Assembly: GCA_035628915.1 (NCBI GenBank)
Contig: DASPIW010000057.1
Location: forward strand, 372,001-436,000
DNA length: 64,000 nucleotides
Direction: 5' to 3'
From: JARBUG01 sp035628915
GTDB taxonomy: Bacteria > Bacillota > Sulfobacillia > Symbiobacteriales > Symbiobacteriaceae
Shown here in pieces: positions 51,092-59,420 of the stretch. The notes beneath the pieces were generated by a model. That model was not told the origin of the DNA and did not search any database. It saw only the letters and a program-made list of their open reading frames with translations. The translations under genes and the position numbers were made by a program. Every line of letters starts with the position of its first letter. The stretch's first letter is position 1.

Positions 51092-51871
51092 CTACCCCCC
51101 TTGCACCACAACCCGCCGGAGCGCCCGGTCGGTCAGCCAGCAGCACCAGAGCGTCATGGCGGCTGCCCAGGCGAGCTGAACCAGCACGACCCCGGGGCTC
51201 GCCATCCCTAAATAGACCCGGACAGGGTGGAACAATTGCGACGAGAAAGGCAGATAGGGCGCCGCCTTGCCCAGCCACCCCGGCAGCATGTCCGCCGGAA
51301 TCCATCCGCCGGAGAGCAGCGTTACGAGGGAGTAGTAGGTCCAGTGCGCCCACCGGATCTCCGTAGTCCACAGGGCGCTCATGCCCACGGTATAGACCAG
51401 CGTCAGGCCCGTGTAGGCGCCCAGCAGCAGGCTGGGCAGAGTCAGCAGCAAATGCGCCGCCGAGGCGGGCCGGGGAATGCCCACTGTCAGAGCGAAGACG
51501 AGGGCGAGGGGCGCCGCCCGGTACAGCGCCTGGTAGGCCAGGTTACCGGCTTCTCGGGCCAGCACCATGGGGAAGTACGGCACCGGTCGCGCCATCTCCA
51601 GGGCGATGGCCCCCGTGCGAATGCCGCTCTGGATGCCCAGGCCGTGCGGCAGGAACGTCGTCAGCCAGGCGAAGATCTGCGCGAGGACCATCATCGACGT
51701 CATGGTGCTCCGGGTGTAGGGATCTGTCGCGGACGCAGCAGGAGCCACGGCCTGCCATAGCGCAATATAGATAAAGCCAAACACTGCCGACGCGACGTTG
51801 TTGAGCATATGCGACCACCTATAGGCCACGTTCCGCATGTACCCGGTCCGCCCTACATGGAGATAGACCAA
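51092..51871 (-). CDS. ABC-2 family permease (DUF990-like), first subunit
   Basis: 259 residues with six predicted membrane segments: for instance NNVASAVFGFIYIALWQAVA, LAQIFAWLTTFLPHGLGIQS and LPSLLLGAYTGLTLVYTVGM. The block IRTGAIALEMARPVPYFPMV corresponds to the cytoplasmic GEFD-like loop of the partner. It is encoded directly upstream of the second permease. The region ahead of it (51872-51957) holds no ATPase gene, and the next gene is divergent. The export substrate is unknown. Confidence 0.82.
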   Translation of the reverse strand: MVYLHVGRTGYMRNVAYRWSHMLNNVASAVFGFIYIALWQAVAPAASATDPYTRSTMTSMMVLAQIFAWLTTFLPHGLGIQSGIRTGAIALEMARPVPYFPMVLAREAGNLAYQALYRAAPLALVFALTVGIPRPASAAHLLLTLPSLLLGAYTGLTLVYTVGMSALWTTEIRWAHWTYYSLVTLLSGGWIPADMLPGWLGKAAPYLPFSSQLFHPVRVYLGMASPGVVLVQLAWAAAMTLWCCWLTDRALRRVVVQGG

Positions 51872-51957
51872 GCGCCACTCCCCCTGCGTCGAACTTTTCG
51901 ACGGCGTGCTGACTCTTATGTAGCAGAAGATCTGCCAATCAAGGAGGCGCCATTTCT

Positions 51958-52269
51958 ATGAACAAAGTCATCGCCCTTGTGCTCGTGGTCCTGGGCGGCG
52001 TGCTGATGCTAAAGACCCTCTCATCCACCTGGCTGCTGCTCCTGCTGCTCGCCGCGGCGTTCGCCTGGGGCGCCTCGACGGGGTCCATCGGGCGGTGGGG
52101 CTACTCCGTGGCGGTGGTCTGCGTACTGCTGGCGATTCCGGGTTTCATCCTCCGAACGATCCTCGGGGGCATCACGCTGGCCTTCGGCATGGCCGTCGGC
52201 CTGCTGAAGCTGCTTCCCGTTCTTCTGGTGCTGGTGGGTATTTACCTGCTGTTCCGGGCGTTCAAATGA
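51958..52269 (+). CDS. Small hydrophobic membrane protein
   Basis: 103 residues with three to four membrane segments and little else (MNKVIALVLVVLGGVLMLKT, then SSTWLLLLLLAAAFAWGAST and GYSVAVVCVLLAIPGFILRT). A good ribosome-binding site (AAGGAGG) precedes the ATG. I recognise no family. It is divergent from the ABC permeases and has its own terminator. Confidence 0.75.
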   Translation: MNKVIALVLVVLGGVLMLKTLSSTWLLLLLLAAAFAWGASTGSIGRWGYSVAVVCVLLAIPGFILRTILGGITLAFGMAVGLLKLLPVLLVLVGIYLLFRAFK

Positions 52270-52275
52270 GCAGGC

Positions 52276-52301
52276 GAAGGGGGCGAGCGATCGCCCCCTT
52301 C
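52276..52301. terminator. Bidirectional terminator
   Basis: An 11-bp perfect stem, GAAGGGGGCGA (52276-52286) with TCGCCCCCTTC (52291-52301), lies between two convergent genes and is followed by TTCGTTTC on the plus strand. Confidence 0.8.
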
Positions 52302-52307
52302 TTCGTT

Positions 52308-53489
52308 TCAAACCGGCAGATTTCCGCACAGCACCGTCGGGGACCAGATCTCGTTCGCATAGCCGAAGACGCCGTTTAGCGCATCCACAAAATCGGGGTG
52401 ACTGCGCGCCCAGTCGGCAGCCATGGGACAGGAGCCCTGCACGGAACTGGAGAGCGAAAAGGCTTCCACCAGACCGGCAAACGGCCCCGAGGCGCCCTCG
52501 ATCACCGGGCCGGCGTCGACCGGCGGGCTCCGGCGGATCAGCAGCCAGGCGAGACGCATGCGGGCCATGGTGCGCACGGCTTCCGGGAACGTGGCGGCCT
52601 GTTCCGGCTTGATCATATCGGCAGGAGCCACCTCCCGGGCCGGGTCCATGGCATCCCGGTAGGCTTGCTCCGCCTGATCAACCCGGCCGAACTGCTCATG
52701 GACAATGCCGTCGATCAGGCGCCAGTATCCGAGCGGATCAGGCGCATACGCCCGGTCCACGAGACGCATCTCCCCGCCCGACCACCGGTACCGGTCAGTC
52801 CGCGCCCGCTGGGGCCCGGCGCCGGCCGACCCGATCATGCCGCCGTGCAGCACCAGGTCCTTGCCGTCCACTGTGAGCTGCATGTAGGTCATCTTCATGT
52901 CGCCTGGAAGGGTTTTCAAGGCGTCGGGCTGCCACTGCGACACGAAGACGCTGTGATGAACCGTGTGGGCGCCCGCGTTGGTGGCGCCCCAGATGATCTC
53001 CGGCGTACCGTCACCCGTCAGGTCGGTGGCCTCGTGCAGGTCGACGCCCACGATTTCGTCACCGGGGCTCCGGTCCACAGCCCACTGGCTGCCGTCTTTG
53101 TAGATGATGAAGAGGGCGCCCGCCCCGGTCAGTGGGCGGCCGTTGCCGCCCATTCGCATGGCCGTGATGATCTCGGCCGCGTGGTCGCCGTCGAGGTCGA
53201 CCTCCACGATGTTTGGTTTCCCCCCGGAGTACCAGCCCTCGAAAATCGCCCGCAGCCGCTCTGCCGGGGGCACCCCGGCTTCGTTCAGATCCCGGGCGAG
53301 CATGTCCGATAGTTGGTCCATGGTGAGCACGGTCGGATTGGAGACGGCCAGGAGACCAAACGGGGCCGGCGGCTCGGGGGCCGGCGGCTCGGGGGCCTGC
53401 GGGGCTGGCACGGCCGGGGCGCCCGGTTTTGTGCCGCACCCAGCCAGCATAAGGGAGATCAGCAGCAGCGTCGCAAAGCTGCGTTTCAT
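52308..53489 (-). CDS. Lipoprotein with FG-GAP-like repeat segments
   Basis: 393 residues from ATG 53489. The lipoprotein signal is LLLISLMLAGCGTKPG with the lipobox LAGC, followed by a Pro/Ala/Glu linker. Two segments carry the acidic calcium-binding-like loops of FG-GAP repeats: IVEVDLDGDHAAEIITAMRM and EATDLTGDGTPEIIWGATN. The C-terminal third is helical with a possible tetratricopeptide stretch (RVDQAEQAYRDAMDPAREVA). Function is unknown; a surface-bound monitoring or binding protein is possible. Confidence 0.75.
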   Translation of the reverse strand: MKRSFATLLLISLMLAGCGTKPGAPAVPAPQAPEPPAPEPPAPFGLLAVSNPTVLTMDQLSDMLARDLNEAGVPPAERLRAIFEGWYSGGKPNIVEVDLDGDHAAEIITAMRMGGNGRPLTGAGALFIIYKDGSQWAVDRSPGDEIVGVDLHEATDLTGDGTPEIIWGATNAGAHTVHHSVFVSQWQPDALKTLPGDMKMTYMQLTVDGKDLVLHGGMIGSAGAGPQRARTDRYRWSGGEMRLVDRAYAPDPLGYWRLIDGIVHEQFGRVDQAEQAYRDAMDPAREVAPADMIKPEQAATFPEAVRTMARMRLAWLLIRRSPPVDAGPVIEGASGPFAGLVEAFSLSSSVQGSCPMAADWARSHPDFVDALNGVFGYANEIWSPTVLCGNLPV

Positions 53490-53550
53490 CACCACAAGTC
53501 ACCGCCTTCCGCCAACTGAGACGAGCACAGGGGGAAATAAGTTCCCACTA

Positions 53551-53580
53551 TTGACACAGCCCGCCCGGCTGCTCTAGAAT
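53551..53580 (+). promoter_or_regulatory. Sigma-A promoter of the T-box/lysS unit
   Basis: TTGACA (53551-53556), an 18-base spacer and TAGAAT (53575-53580). Transcription should begin near 53587, at the first bases of the T-box leader. Confidence 0.8.
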
Positions 53581-53589
53581 CGCTTCAAG

Positions 53590-53876
53590 GCGATGAAGAG
53601 GAAGAGTAGCGGGCCACGCCCGGCACAGAGAGCGGGACACACGGTGCAAGTCCTGACCGGCGCCCCTGCGAACAAGCCCTCAGAGCTGCCCCCCAACAGC
53701 CCGGTCCCCGGGCCCAGTAGGCGAGGACGGATCTCCACCGGTAGCGGGAGCAGGGTATCGCAGGCGCCCCGGTGCGCTGCCGTACCCGGACAGGAGCGGG
53801 CCGCAAGGCCAAGCAGGGTGGTACCACGGGAGCTCATCAGCTCTCGTCCCTACACGGGACGGGAGCTTTTCTATTT
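53590..53876 (+). promoter_or_regulatory. T-box riboswitch leader of lysS
   Basis: Conserved T-box elements appear in order. GATGAAGAGGAAGAGTAGC opens Stem I, AGAGAGCGG is the AG-bulge region, and GGTGCAAGTCC follows. The T-box core AGGGTGGTACCACG is at 53815-53828. The final terminator hairpin CTCTCGTCCC...GGGACGGGAG is followed by CTTTTCTATTTT. A lysine AAG codon at 53674-53676 is suitably placed as the specifier. Uncharged tRNA(Lys) binding should stabilise the antiterminator and switch on lysS. Confidence 0.92.
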
Positions 53877-53896
53877 TCGAAGGAAGGATGATCGAC

Positions 53897-55363
53897 ATGT
53901 CGAGCCGTTTTGATCTGCTCCGCAACGCCCGGGAAGCCAAGCTCCGCTCCCTGCGCCAGGCCGGCATCGACCCGTTCGGCGCGCCCTTCCACGGCCGTCG
54001 GCTGGCCGCCGACCTCCACGCCGCCTATGGGGAGACCGCCGCCGAGGACTTCGACGCCGCCCCCGTCACCGTGCGCGCCGCCGGGCGCCTCGTCAGCCTG
54101 CGCCCCCAGGGAAAAGCCGGGTTTGCCGACCTGCAGGACGGCAGTGGACGGATCCAACTCTACGTGAGCCTGCCGGAACTAGACGGGCCGTCGGCACTCA
54201 TCTGGGAGCAGCTCGACCTGGGCGACCTGCTCGGTGTCGGCGGGCGCCTCATGCGTACCCGGACCGGCGAACTGACCCTGCGGGCCGCGCAGTTGACCAT
54301 GCTGACCAAGTCCCTTCGGCCCCTGCCCGACAAGCACGGCGGGCTGCAGGAACGGGAAGAGCGCTACCGGGCCCGCCACCTCGATCTGCTGATCAATCCG
54401 GAAAGCCGGGCTGTTTTCGAGGCCAGAGCCCGCATCATCGCGGCCATCCGCCGCACGCTGGACGAGTCGGGCTTCCTGGAAGTGGAGACACCGGTGCTCG
54501 TCCCCCTGGCCGGCGGCGCCGCCGCCCGCCCGTTCGTCACGCACCACAACGCCCTGGGCCGCGACCTGAGCCTGCGCATCGCTACCGAACTGCATCTGAA
54601 GCGTCTGGTGGTCGGCGGCATTGAGCGGGTCTACGAAATCGGCCGCATCTTCCGCAACGAAGGGCTCTCCACCCGCCACAGCCCGGAGTTCACCACCCTG
54701 GAAGCCTACCAGGCCTACGCCGGCTACGGCGAGATGATGGACCTGACCGAGCGCCTTGTGCAATCCGCGGCCCTGGCCGTGGGCGGCTCGCTGCAGACGG
54801 GCGGATTGAACTTCTCGGGGCCGTGGCCCCGGGTCACCATGGTTGAGCTGGTCCGCCGCCGGACGGGCATCGACTTCGCCGCCCTCTCGTCAGACGCAGA
54901 GGCCCGAAGCGCCGTGGCCGCGGCCGGCTATGCCACGGGGGCCAGAACGTGGGGCGCCCTGCTGGCCCAGCTCTTCGAGGCATACTGCGAAGATGCGCTG
55001 GTGCAGCCTACCTTCGTGTTCGGCCACCCCGTTGTCACCTCGCCGCTCGCCAAGCGCGACCCGGCTGACCCGCGCCTGACCGAGCGCTTCGAGCTCTACG
55101 TGCAGGGCCGGGAACTCGCCAACGCCTTCTCGGAACTGAACGACCCGGTCGACCAGCGGGCGCGCTTCGTGGCGCAGTTGCTGGAGCGGGCCGCCGAGGA
55201 TGGCGAGGCCCACCCCCTCGACGACGATTTCCTCGCCGCCCTGGAGGTGGGCCTGCCCCCGACCGGGGGCCTGGGCCTGGGCATCGACCGGCTGGTCATG
55301 GCCCTGACCGGCGCCCCGGCCATCCGCGATGTGATTCTCTTCCCGATTCTGCGGGAGGAGTAG
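53897..55363 (+). CDS. lysS: Lysine--tRNA ligase, class II
   Basis: 488 residues from ATG 53897, placed 9 bases after AAGGAAGG; the ATG at 53888 is too close to that site. An N-terminal OB-fold anticodon domain (VRAAGRLVSLRPQGKAGFAD) precedes the class II core. Motif 2 is VYEIGRIFRNEGLSTRHSPE then FTTLEAYQAYAGYGEMM, and motif 3 is GGLGLGIDRLVMALTG. The C-terminus LTGAPAIRDVILFPILREE is standard. The lead-in residues differ from typical LysS, and some core residues vary (PLAGGAAARPFVTHHNALGR). It is expressed under the lysine-type T-box. Confidence 0.94.
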   Translation: MSSRFDLLRNAREAKLRSLRQAGIDPFGAPFHGRRLAADLHAAYGETAAEDFDAAPVTVRAAGRLVSLRPQGKAGFADLQDGSGRIQLYVSLPELDGPSALIWEQLDLGDLLGVGGRLMRTRTGELTLRAAQLTMLTKSLRPLPDKHGGLQEREERYRARHLDLLINPESRAVFEARARIIAAIRRTLDESGFLEVETPVLVPLAGGAAARPFVTHHNALGRDLSLRIATELHLKRLVVGGIERVYEIGRIFRNEGLSTRHSPEFTTLEAYQAYAGYGEMMDLTERLVQSAALAVGGSLQTGGLNFSGPWPRVTMVELVRRRTGIDFAALSSDAEARSAVAAAGYATGARTWGALLAQLFEAYCEDALVQPTFVFGHPVVTSPLAKRDPADPRLTERFELYVQGRELANAFSELNDPVDQRARFVAQLLERAAEDGEAHPLDDDFLAALEVGLPPTGGLGLGIDRLVMALTGAPAIRDVILFPILREE

Positions 55364-55482
55364 CTGCGGCAGGATCACAAGGCACTCGTACAAAATCGTG
55401 AAGATCGTCACGAGTCAGAGGAATTCTGGTTTCCGGGCCGAAGATAGATAATTCAATTACCATGGCGAGGGGGTGTGCCCGG

Positions 55483-56223
55483 GTGGGAGACCATCTGAGT
55501 GATCTCGGCTTCCTGGTGGAGACGGACGACCAGCTGGTGGACCTTGCCCGCGCCGCCTCCGATGCGGGGGCCGCCGTTCCCGCCGCCCGGGGCGCCTGCT
55601 ACTGCTGGGCGCCCGGCGAAGGTGTGGAGCTGTGGGTGGAACTGGGGAGCGACGGCAGACTGCGAACCTGCAAGCCGCATTTTTCCGGGGCCAGCAGCAT
55701 TCGTGCCCAGATTGTGGACCTGTTCGCCGGTGATGGGGACTCTCTGCACGGGCGGGTCTATGCATGGGCGGGTCCTGACCCGCGGGGCGCCCGGTTCTCC
55801 GGTCCCCCGCTGATTCTCGAACTGCCCGACCTGGGACTCGTCCGCAGCCACCTGACTTGTCCTGCCACCGTCTCCGTACAGGTCGCGGCGTTTGCCCATG
55901 CCGCGGAGTGCTTCGCCGACGAATACGCCTTCCGCCTCTGGCAGGAGGGGCGCCCCACGCCCATGTCGCCGGATTGCTTCATTCCCAGCGGTGCGTTCGC
56001 CCAGCCACCGCGTCCCGAAGCGGCCTTTGCAGGCCGCATTGAACAGGCCGGCCTCCGGATCAATCCGGCGACCGGCCGTTCCTTCCACCACCTGCGGGTC
56101 TGCACGGCCATCGGTACCGTCGACGTGGTCGCCGACCCCGAAGGGCTGGACGGCATTCCCATGGCAGGCGGCATTTTGCAGGGCTACTTCTGGCTGAGCG
56201 GCCGGATTGTGGCCGTTGGCTAG
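55483..56223 (+). CDS. Conserved hypothetical protein
   Basis: 246 residues from GTG 55483, about 10 bases after GAGGGGGTG; an ATG seven codons upstream is in frame but lies before that site. Opening VGDHLSDLGFLVETDDQLVD, central GVELWVELGSDGRLRTCKPH, later EAAFAGRIEQAGLRINPATG and HHLRVCTAIGTVDVVADPEG, end LQGYFWLSGRIVAVG. It is soluble, with no motif I recognise beyond beta-rich alternation in the last third. It stands alone between lysS and the subtilase gene. Confidence 0.7.
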   Translation: MGDHLSDLGFLVETDDQLVDLARAASDAGAAVPAARGACYCWAPGEGVELWVELGSDGRLRTCKPHFSGASSIRAQIVDLFAGDGDSLHGRVYAWAGPDPRGARFSGPPLILELPDLGLVRSHLTCPATVSVQVAAFAHAAECFADEYAFRLWQEGRPTPMSPDCFIPSGAFAQPPRPEAAFAGRIEQAGLRINPATGRSFHHLRVCTAIGTVDVVADPEGLDGIPMAGGILQGYFWLSGRIVAVG

Positions 56224-56350
56224 GCGGCACTCACCACCAAGACCGTCATCCCCAGGGTCACGAGCGAACCCCAGGAGATGGACGGCGATTTTTGTACCGG
56301 CTCGAGAATGCCCTGGTTCAGTTCGGGTGCCGCCGGCGGGAGGATAAAGG

Positions 56351-56381
56351 GAGGCCTCGCTACCCTGTGTGCGAAGGCCTC
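56351..56381 (-). terminator. Terminator of the second subtilase gene
   Basis: GAGGCCTCGC (56351-56360) pairs with GCGAAGGCCTC (56371-56381), a 10-bp stem with one bulged A. On the minus strand it is followed by CCCTTTATCC. The remaining gap (56224-56350) has a short minus-strand open frame ending in WGSLVTLGMTVLVVSAA, with no start signal. Confidence 0.7.
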
Positions 56382-56419
56382 CTCATGCTGCTTAGGGTGA
56401 CTTTTGGCGCGGCGGAAAC

Positions 56420-59236
56420 CTATTTCGGATAGTACCCGGTGAGCGTGTAGCTGCCGCTGCCCGAATACGCTTTGACCCTGACCCGATACGTGCCCGTCGT
56501 GCCGGCGGCGTACGAGATGCTCTCCGGCCGCAGCGAGGCGGATGTGGCCGAGGCGACCTGGGTTCCGGACGGGTTGTACAGATACAGGTCAAAGTCGGTG
56601 CCCGACGGGAAATTCAGCTTCAGGTTGATCGCTCCCGCGGCCCCCACCGTGATGTTGTAATCGCGGGTGCCGCCGGACGTGAGACTGCCGGTCTGGTTCA
56701 GGGCCGCCGTCCTGGCCGGATCGATCGGATGCGTGGCCGTCAGCGTGTAGGCGCCGCTGCTGCCCGAATAGCTCTTGATCTGCACACGGTAGCGGCCGGT
56801 CGCCGTGGCGTTATAGGTGATCACTTCCGGTCGGGCCGTGCCCGAATCGGCCTTGGCCACTTGCGTGCCTGACGGGTTATTGAGGTACATGTCGATATCG
56901 GAAGTCGCTGTAGCCCAGTTCAGGCTGAGGGAGATTGTGCCCGGCGCCGTCACATCCAGGTAGACGTACTTGGACGCACCGGACGAAACGGACCCGGTGA
57001 ACGTCTCGGTGACTGTGGTCACGGTGCTGGTGTTGCTGACCGTTACCGGGACGGCGGCAGAGGTGCCCACGTTATTGGCCGCGTCGTAAGCTTTAGCTGT
57101 CAGGCTGTGGCTGCCGTTGGCGGCGGTGGTCGTATCCCACGCCCAGGACCACGGGCTGGCGCTGTCCGTGCTCTGCAGGGCGCCGTCCACGTAAAACTCC
57201 ACCCGGGTGACGCCCACGTTGTCCGACGCGCTGGCGGTCACCGTGGTGGTCGCGCTGACGGTGGCGCCGGCGGCCGGGGCCGTAATGTTGACCGTCGGAG
57301 CCTCCGTGTCGCCGCCGGAGCCGCCCGCCGTCAGGCCGCTGCCGGAGGCGACCAACGAGTATGGCTGCGGGCCGTTGGGCACGTTGTAGCCCTTGACGGT
57401 CACGGTATAGGTGCCGACGGCGGGCGCCGCAAAGTAGACGTTCTCCACGTTGTTGACCCGGTCATAGGCCGCGCAGGTCGTAGAAGCCGTGTTGCTGACG
57501 AAGCAGTTGCCCTTGTAGAGACCGCCGCCTGGGGCGGTCACTTCCAGATCCAGATCGTTGACCAGTTCCTTGCTCGCCTGAATGCCGCCGGGATAGTCGG
57601 TCCAGACCAGGGTGAACTTCAGAATCTGACCGGACTGGGCCGTGAAGGTGTAAGAGCGGGTGCCGTTGGTCGCCAGGCTGTTCGCCTCGTTCTCAAACCA
57701 GTTCACCCGCCCGCCGATGGGATAGAGCGTATTGGTCAGGTCTAGGCGGCCCCAGCCCTGATCCTTCGACTTCCAGCCGTAGCCCATGTCCACGGCGCCG
57801 TTGATCAGGCTCGCCTTGATCAGCGACGACGACGGGGTGATGCCCTTTACGCTGGTGTAGAACTGCCGCACCAGGCCGGTGGCGCCCGCCGTGACCGGCG
57901 TGGCCATCGATGTGCCGCCCATGTAAGCATAGTAGCTGTTGTAGTTGGCCCAGAAGGCGCTGTCGGCAGCCAACGCCGACCGCGTGGAGAGAATATACGT
58001 GCCGGGGGCGACCACATCGGGCTTGACGCGCCCGTCGGTGGTCAGGCCGCGGCTGGAGAAGGTCGCGATCGAGTTGATGTTGTCCGCGTAGGCGCCGAAG
58101 GTGGGCCGGTTGTTCTCCGAAGCGCCGACCGTGATCACGTTCTTGGCGGTGGACGGGGTGGTGACGGAGTTGCTCTGGCTGGCGTCGCCGTCGTTGCCGG
58201 CGGCAAAGAGGATGGTGAAGTTCTTGTTATTCCACATGTACTGGTCAGCCTGCTGCGCCTGAGCGTCGTAAACATTGCCGCCGTGTTGCAGCGGCACGCC
58301 CCAGGAGTTGGTGTGAATGGTCGCACCGTTGCCGGCGGCCTGGGTGAACAGGGTATTCAGGTCGTCGGGAATGCCGCCGAGCCCGCCGCTGGAATCCATC
58401 ACCGATTGGAAGACGATCTTTGCGGCAGGCGCCATGCCCTTGATCGACCCGCCTGAGTTGGTGCCGTCACCGGCAACGGAGCCGGCGACATGGGTGCCGT
58501 GGCCGTGGGTGTCGGACCAGTTGCCGGCCCGGCCCAGGGCAATAGGCGTCACCTGCAGGCGATTGCGCAGGTCGGCATGCATGGTGGAGGTGTTGCCATT
58601 GTCCAGGCCGGTGTCAGCGATGCCGATTACCTGGCCGGAGCCGGTCAGGCCGTTGGTCCACGGCCCGCCCGCACTGCTGACCTTGATGACGCCCGCGGCT
58701 GCGTCGTTAAAGAGGATGTTCTCCCGCACAAGGTCGATGAACGTCACATCCTCGCTGCGGGCCAGGTCAGCGACATCCCTGGCTTTCATCTCGGCGATGG
58801 TCTGCTGGCCGCCGAAGCGCTGAATGCGGAATTTGCCGTCCTTACCGGCGAGACCGGGGGGAAGCTTCCATTCCGGGCGGTACTTCTCGACGCCTGCCAC
58901 CAGGTCGTCCTCGGCGAGCATGGCGGCGGCTTCGCCGCTCATGCGGGCAAGGAACGCGAAGTCGGGCAGATAGGTGTCAACTTCGGCGCCCGCCAGCTCC
59001 AGAGCCTTCCAGGAGTCTTCTGAGATCACGTCGGAGAACTGGACCACGTAGAGCCCGTCCCCCTGGTTCCGGAGCGCCTGAGGATTCTTGCCCAGCTGTT
59101 TCGTCCCGGCTTTCAAGTGCACACCGGCCGGTGCTTTGGCCTTCGGCGGGGCCTTACCGGTCTCGGCTGCGGCGGCGGTCATGACGGACGAGAGCAGCAG
59201 CGCGAGTACGGCCAGGAACGTTGCGAAGCGTTTCAT
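56420..59236 (-). CDS. Secreted KP-43-like subtilisin (S8) with Ig and two pre-peptidase C-terminal domains
   Basis: 938 residues. A signal peptide (FLAVLALLLSSVMTAAAAET) and a propeptide region run to about residue 180. The triad is in IGIADTGLDNGNTSTMHADL (Asp), DTHGHGTHVAGSVAGDG (His) and MGGTSMATPVTAGATGLV (Ser). A beta-sandwich of the KP-43 type follows (LKFTLVWTDYPGGIQASKEL then VNDLDLEVTAPGG). After it come one bacterial Ig domain (VTRVEFYVDGALQSTDSASP) and two PPC domains, each with YRVQIKSYSGSSGAY-like ends. It is an extracellular protease, perhaps processed at the C-terminus. Behind GGAAGGGGAAGGG. Confidence 0.92.
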   Translation of the reverse strand: MKRFATFLAVLALLLSSVMTAAAAETGKAPPKAKAPAGVHLKAGTKQLGKNPQALRNQGDGLYVVQFSDVISEDSWKALELAGAEVDTYLPDFAFLARMSGEAAAMLAEDDLVAGVEKYRPEWKLPPGLAGKDGKFRIQRFGGQQTIAEMKARDVADLARSEDVTFIDLVRENILFNDAAAGVIKVSSAGGPWTNGLTGSGQVIGIADTGLDNGNTSTMHADLRNRLQVTPIALGRAGNWSDTHGHGTHVAGSVAGDGTNSGGSIKGMAPAAKIVFQSVMDSSGGLGGIPDDLNTLFTQAAGNGATIHTNSWGVPLQHGGNVYDAQAQQADQYMWNNKNFTILFAAGNDGDASQSNSVTTPSTAKNVITVGASENNRPTFGAYADNINSIATFSSRGLTTDGRVKPDVVAPGTYILSTRSALAADSAFWANYNSYYAYMGGTSMATPVTAGATGLVRQFYTSVKGITPSSSLIKASLINGAVDMGYGWKSKDQGWGRLDLTNTLYPIGGRVNWFENEANSLATNGTRSYTFTAQSGQILKFTLVWTDYPGGIQASKELVNDLDLEVTAPGGGLYKGNCFVSNTASTTCAAYDRVNNVENVYFAAPAVGTYTVTVKGYNVPNGPQPYSLVASGSGLTAGGSGGDTEAPTVNITAPAAGATVSATTTVTASASDNVGVTRVEFYVDGALQSTDSASPWSWAWDTTTAANGSHSLTAKAYDAANNVGTSAAVPVTVSNTSTVTTVTETFTGSVSSGASKYVYLDVTAPGTISLSLNWATATSDIDMYLNNPSGTQVAKADSGTARPEVITYNATATGRYRVQIKSYSGSSGAYTLTATHPIDPARTAALNQTGSLTSGGTRDYNITVGAAGAINLKLNFPSGTDFDLYLYNPSGTQVASATSASLRPESISYAAGTTGTYRVRVKAYSGSGSYTLTGYYPK

Positions 59237-59378
59237 CTGTCCCTTCCCCTTCCAAGTGGATTCGAGGAGCGAACAGATTTTCGTGATATGAGTAAAATTT
59301 CCTTCTAATCTGATCTATTACCGCGGTCTCATCTTTTTAGGTCGAACGTCCTACGGGACTGGCAGGGACGATAAAAGG

Positions 59379-59400
59379 GGAGGGGTCTGCCGACCCCTCC
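59379..59400 (-). terminator. Terminator of the CoA-transferase/thiolase operon
   Basis: A 9-bp stem, GGAGGGGTC (59379-59387) with GACCCCTCC (59392-59400), is followed on the minus strand by CCTTTTATC. It lies between the thiolase stop and the subtilase promoter region. Confidence 0.75.
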
Positions 59401-59420
59401 CGCTCAAATGTAGCACGCCT

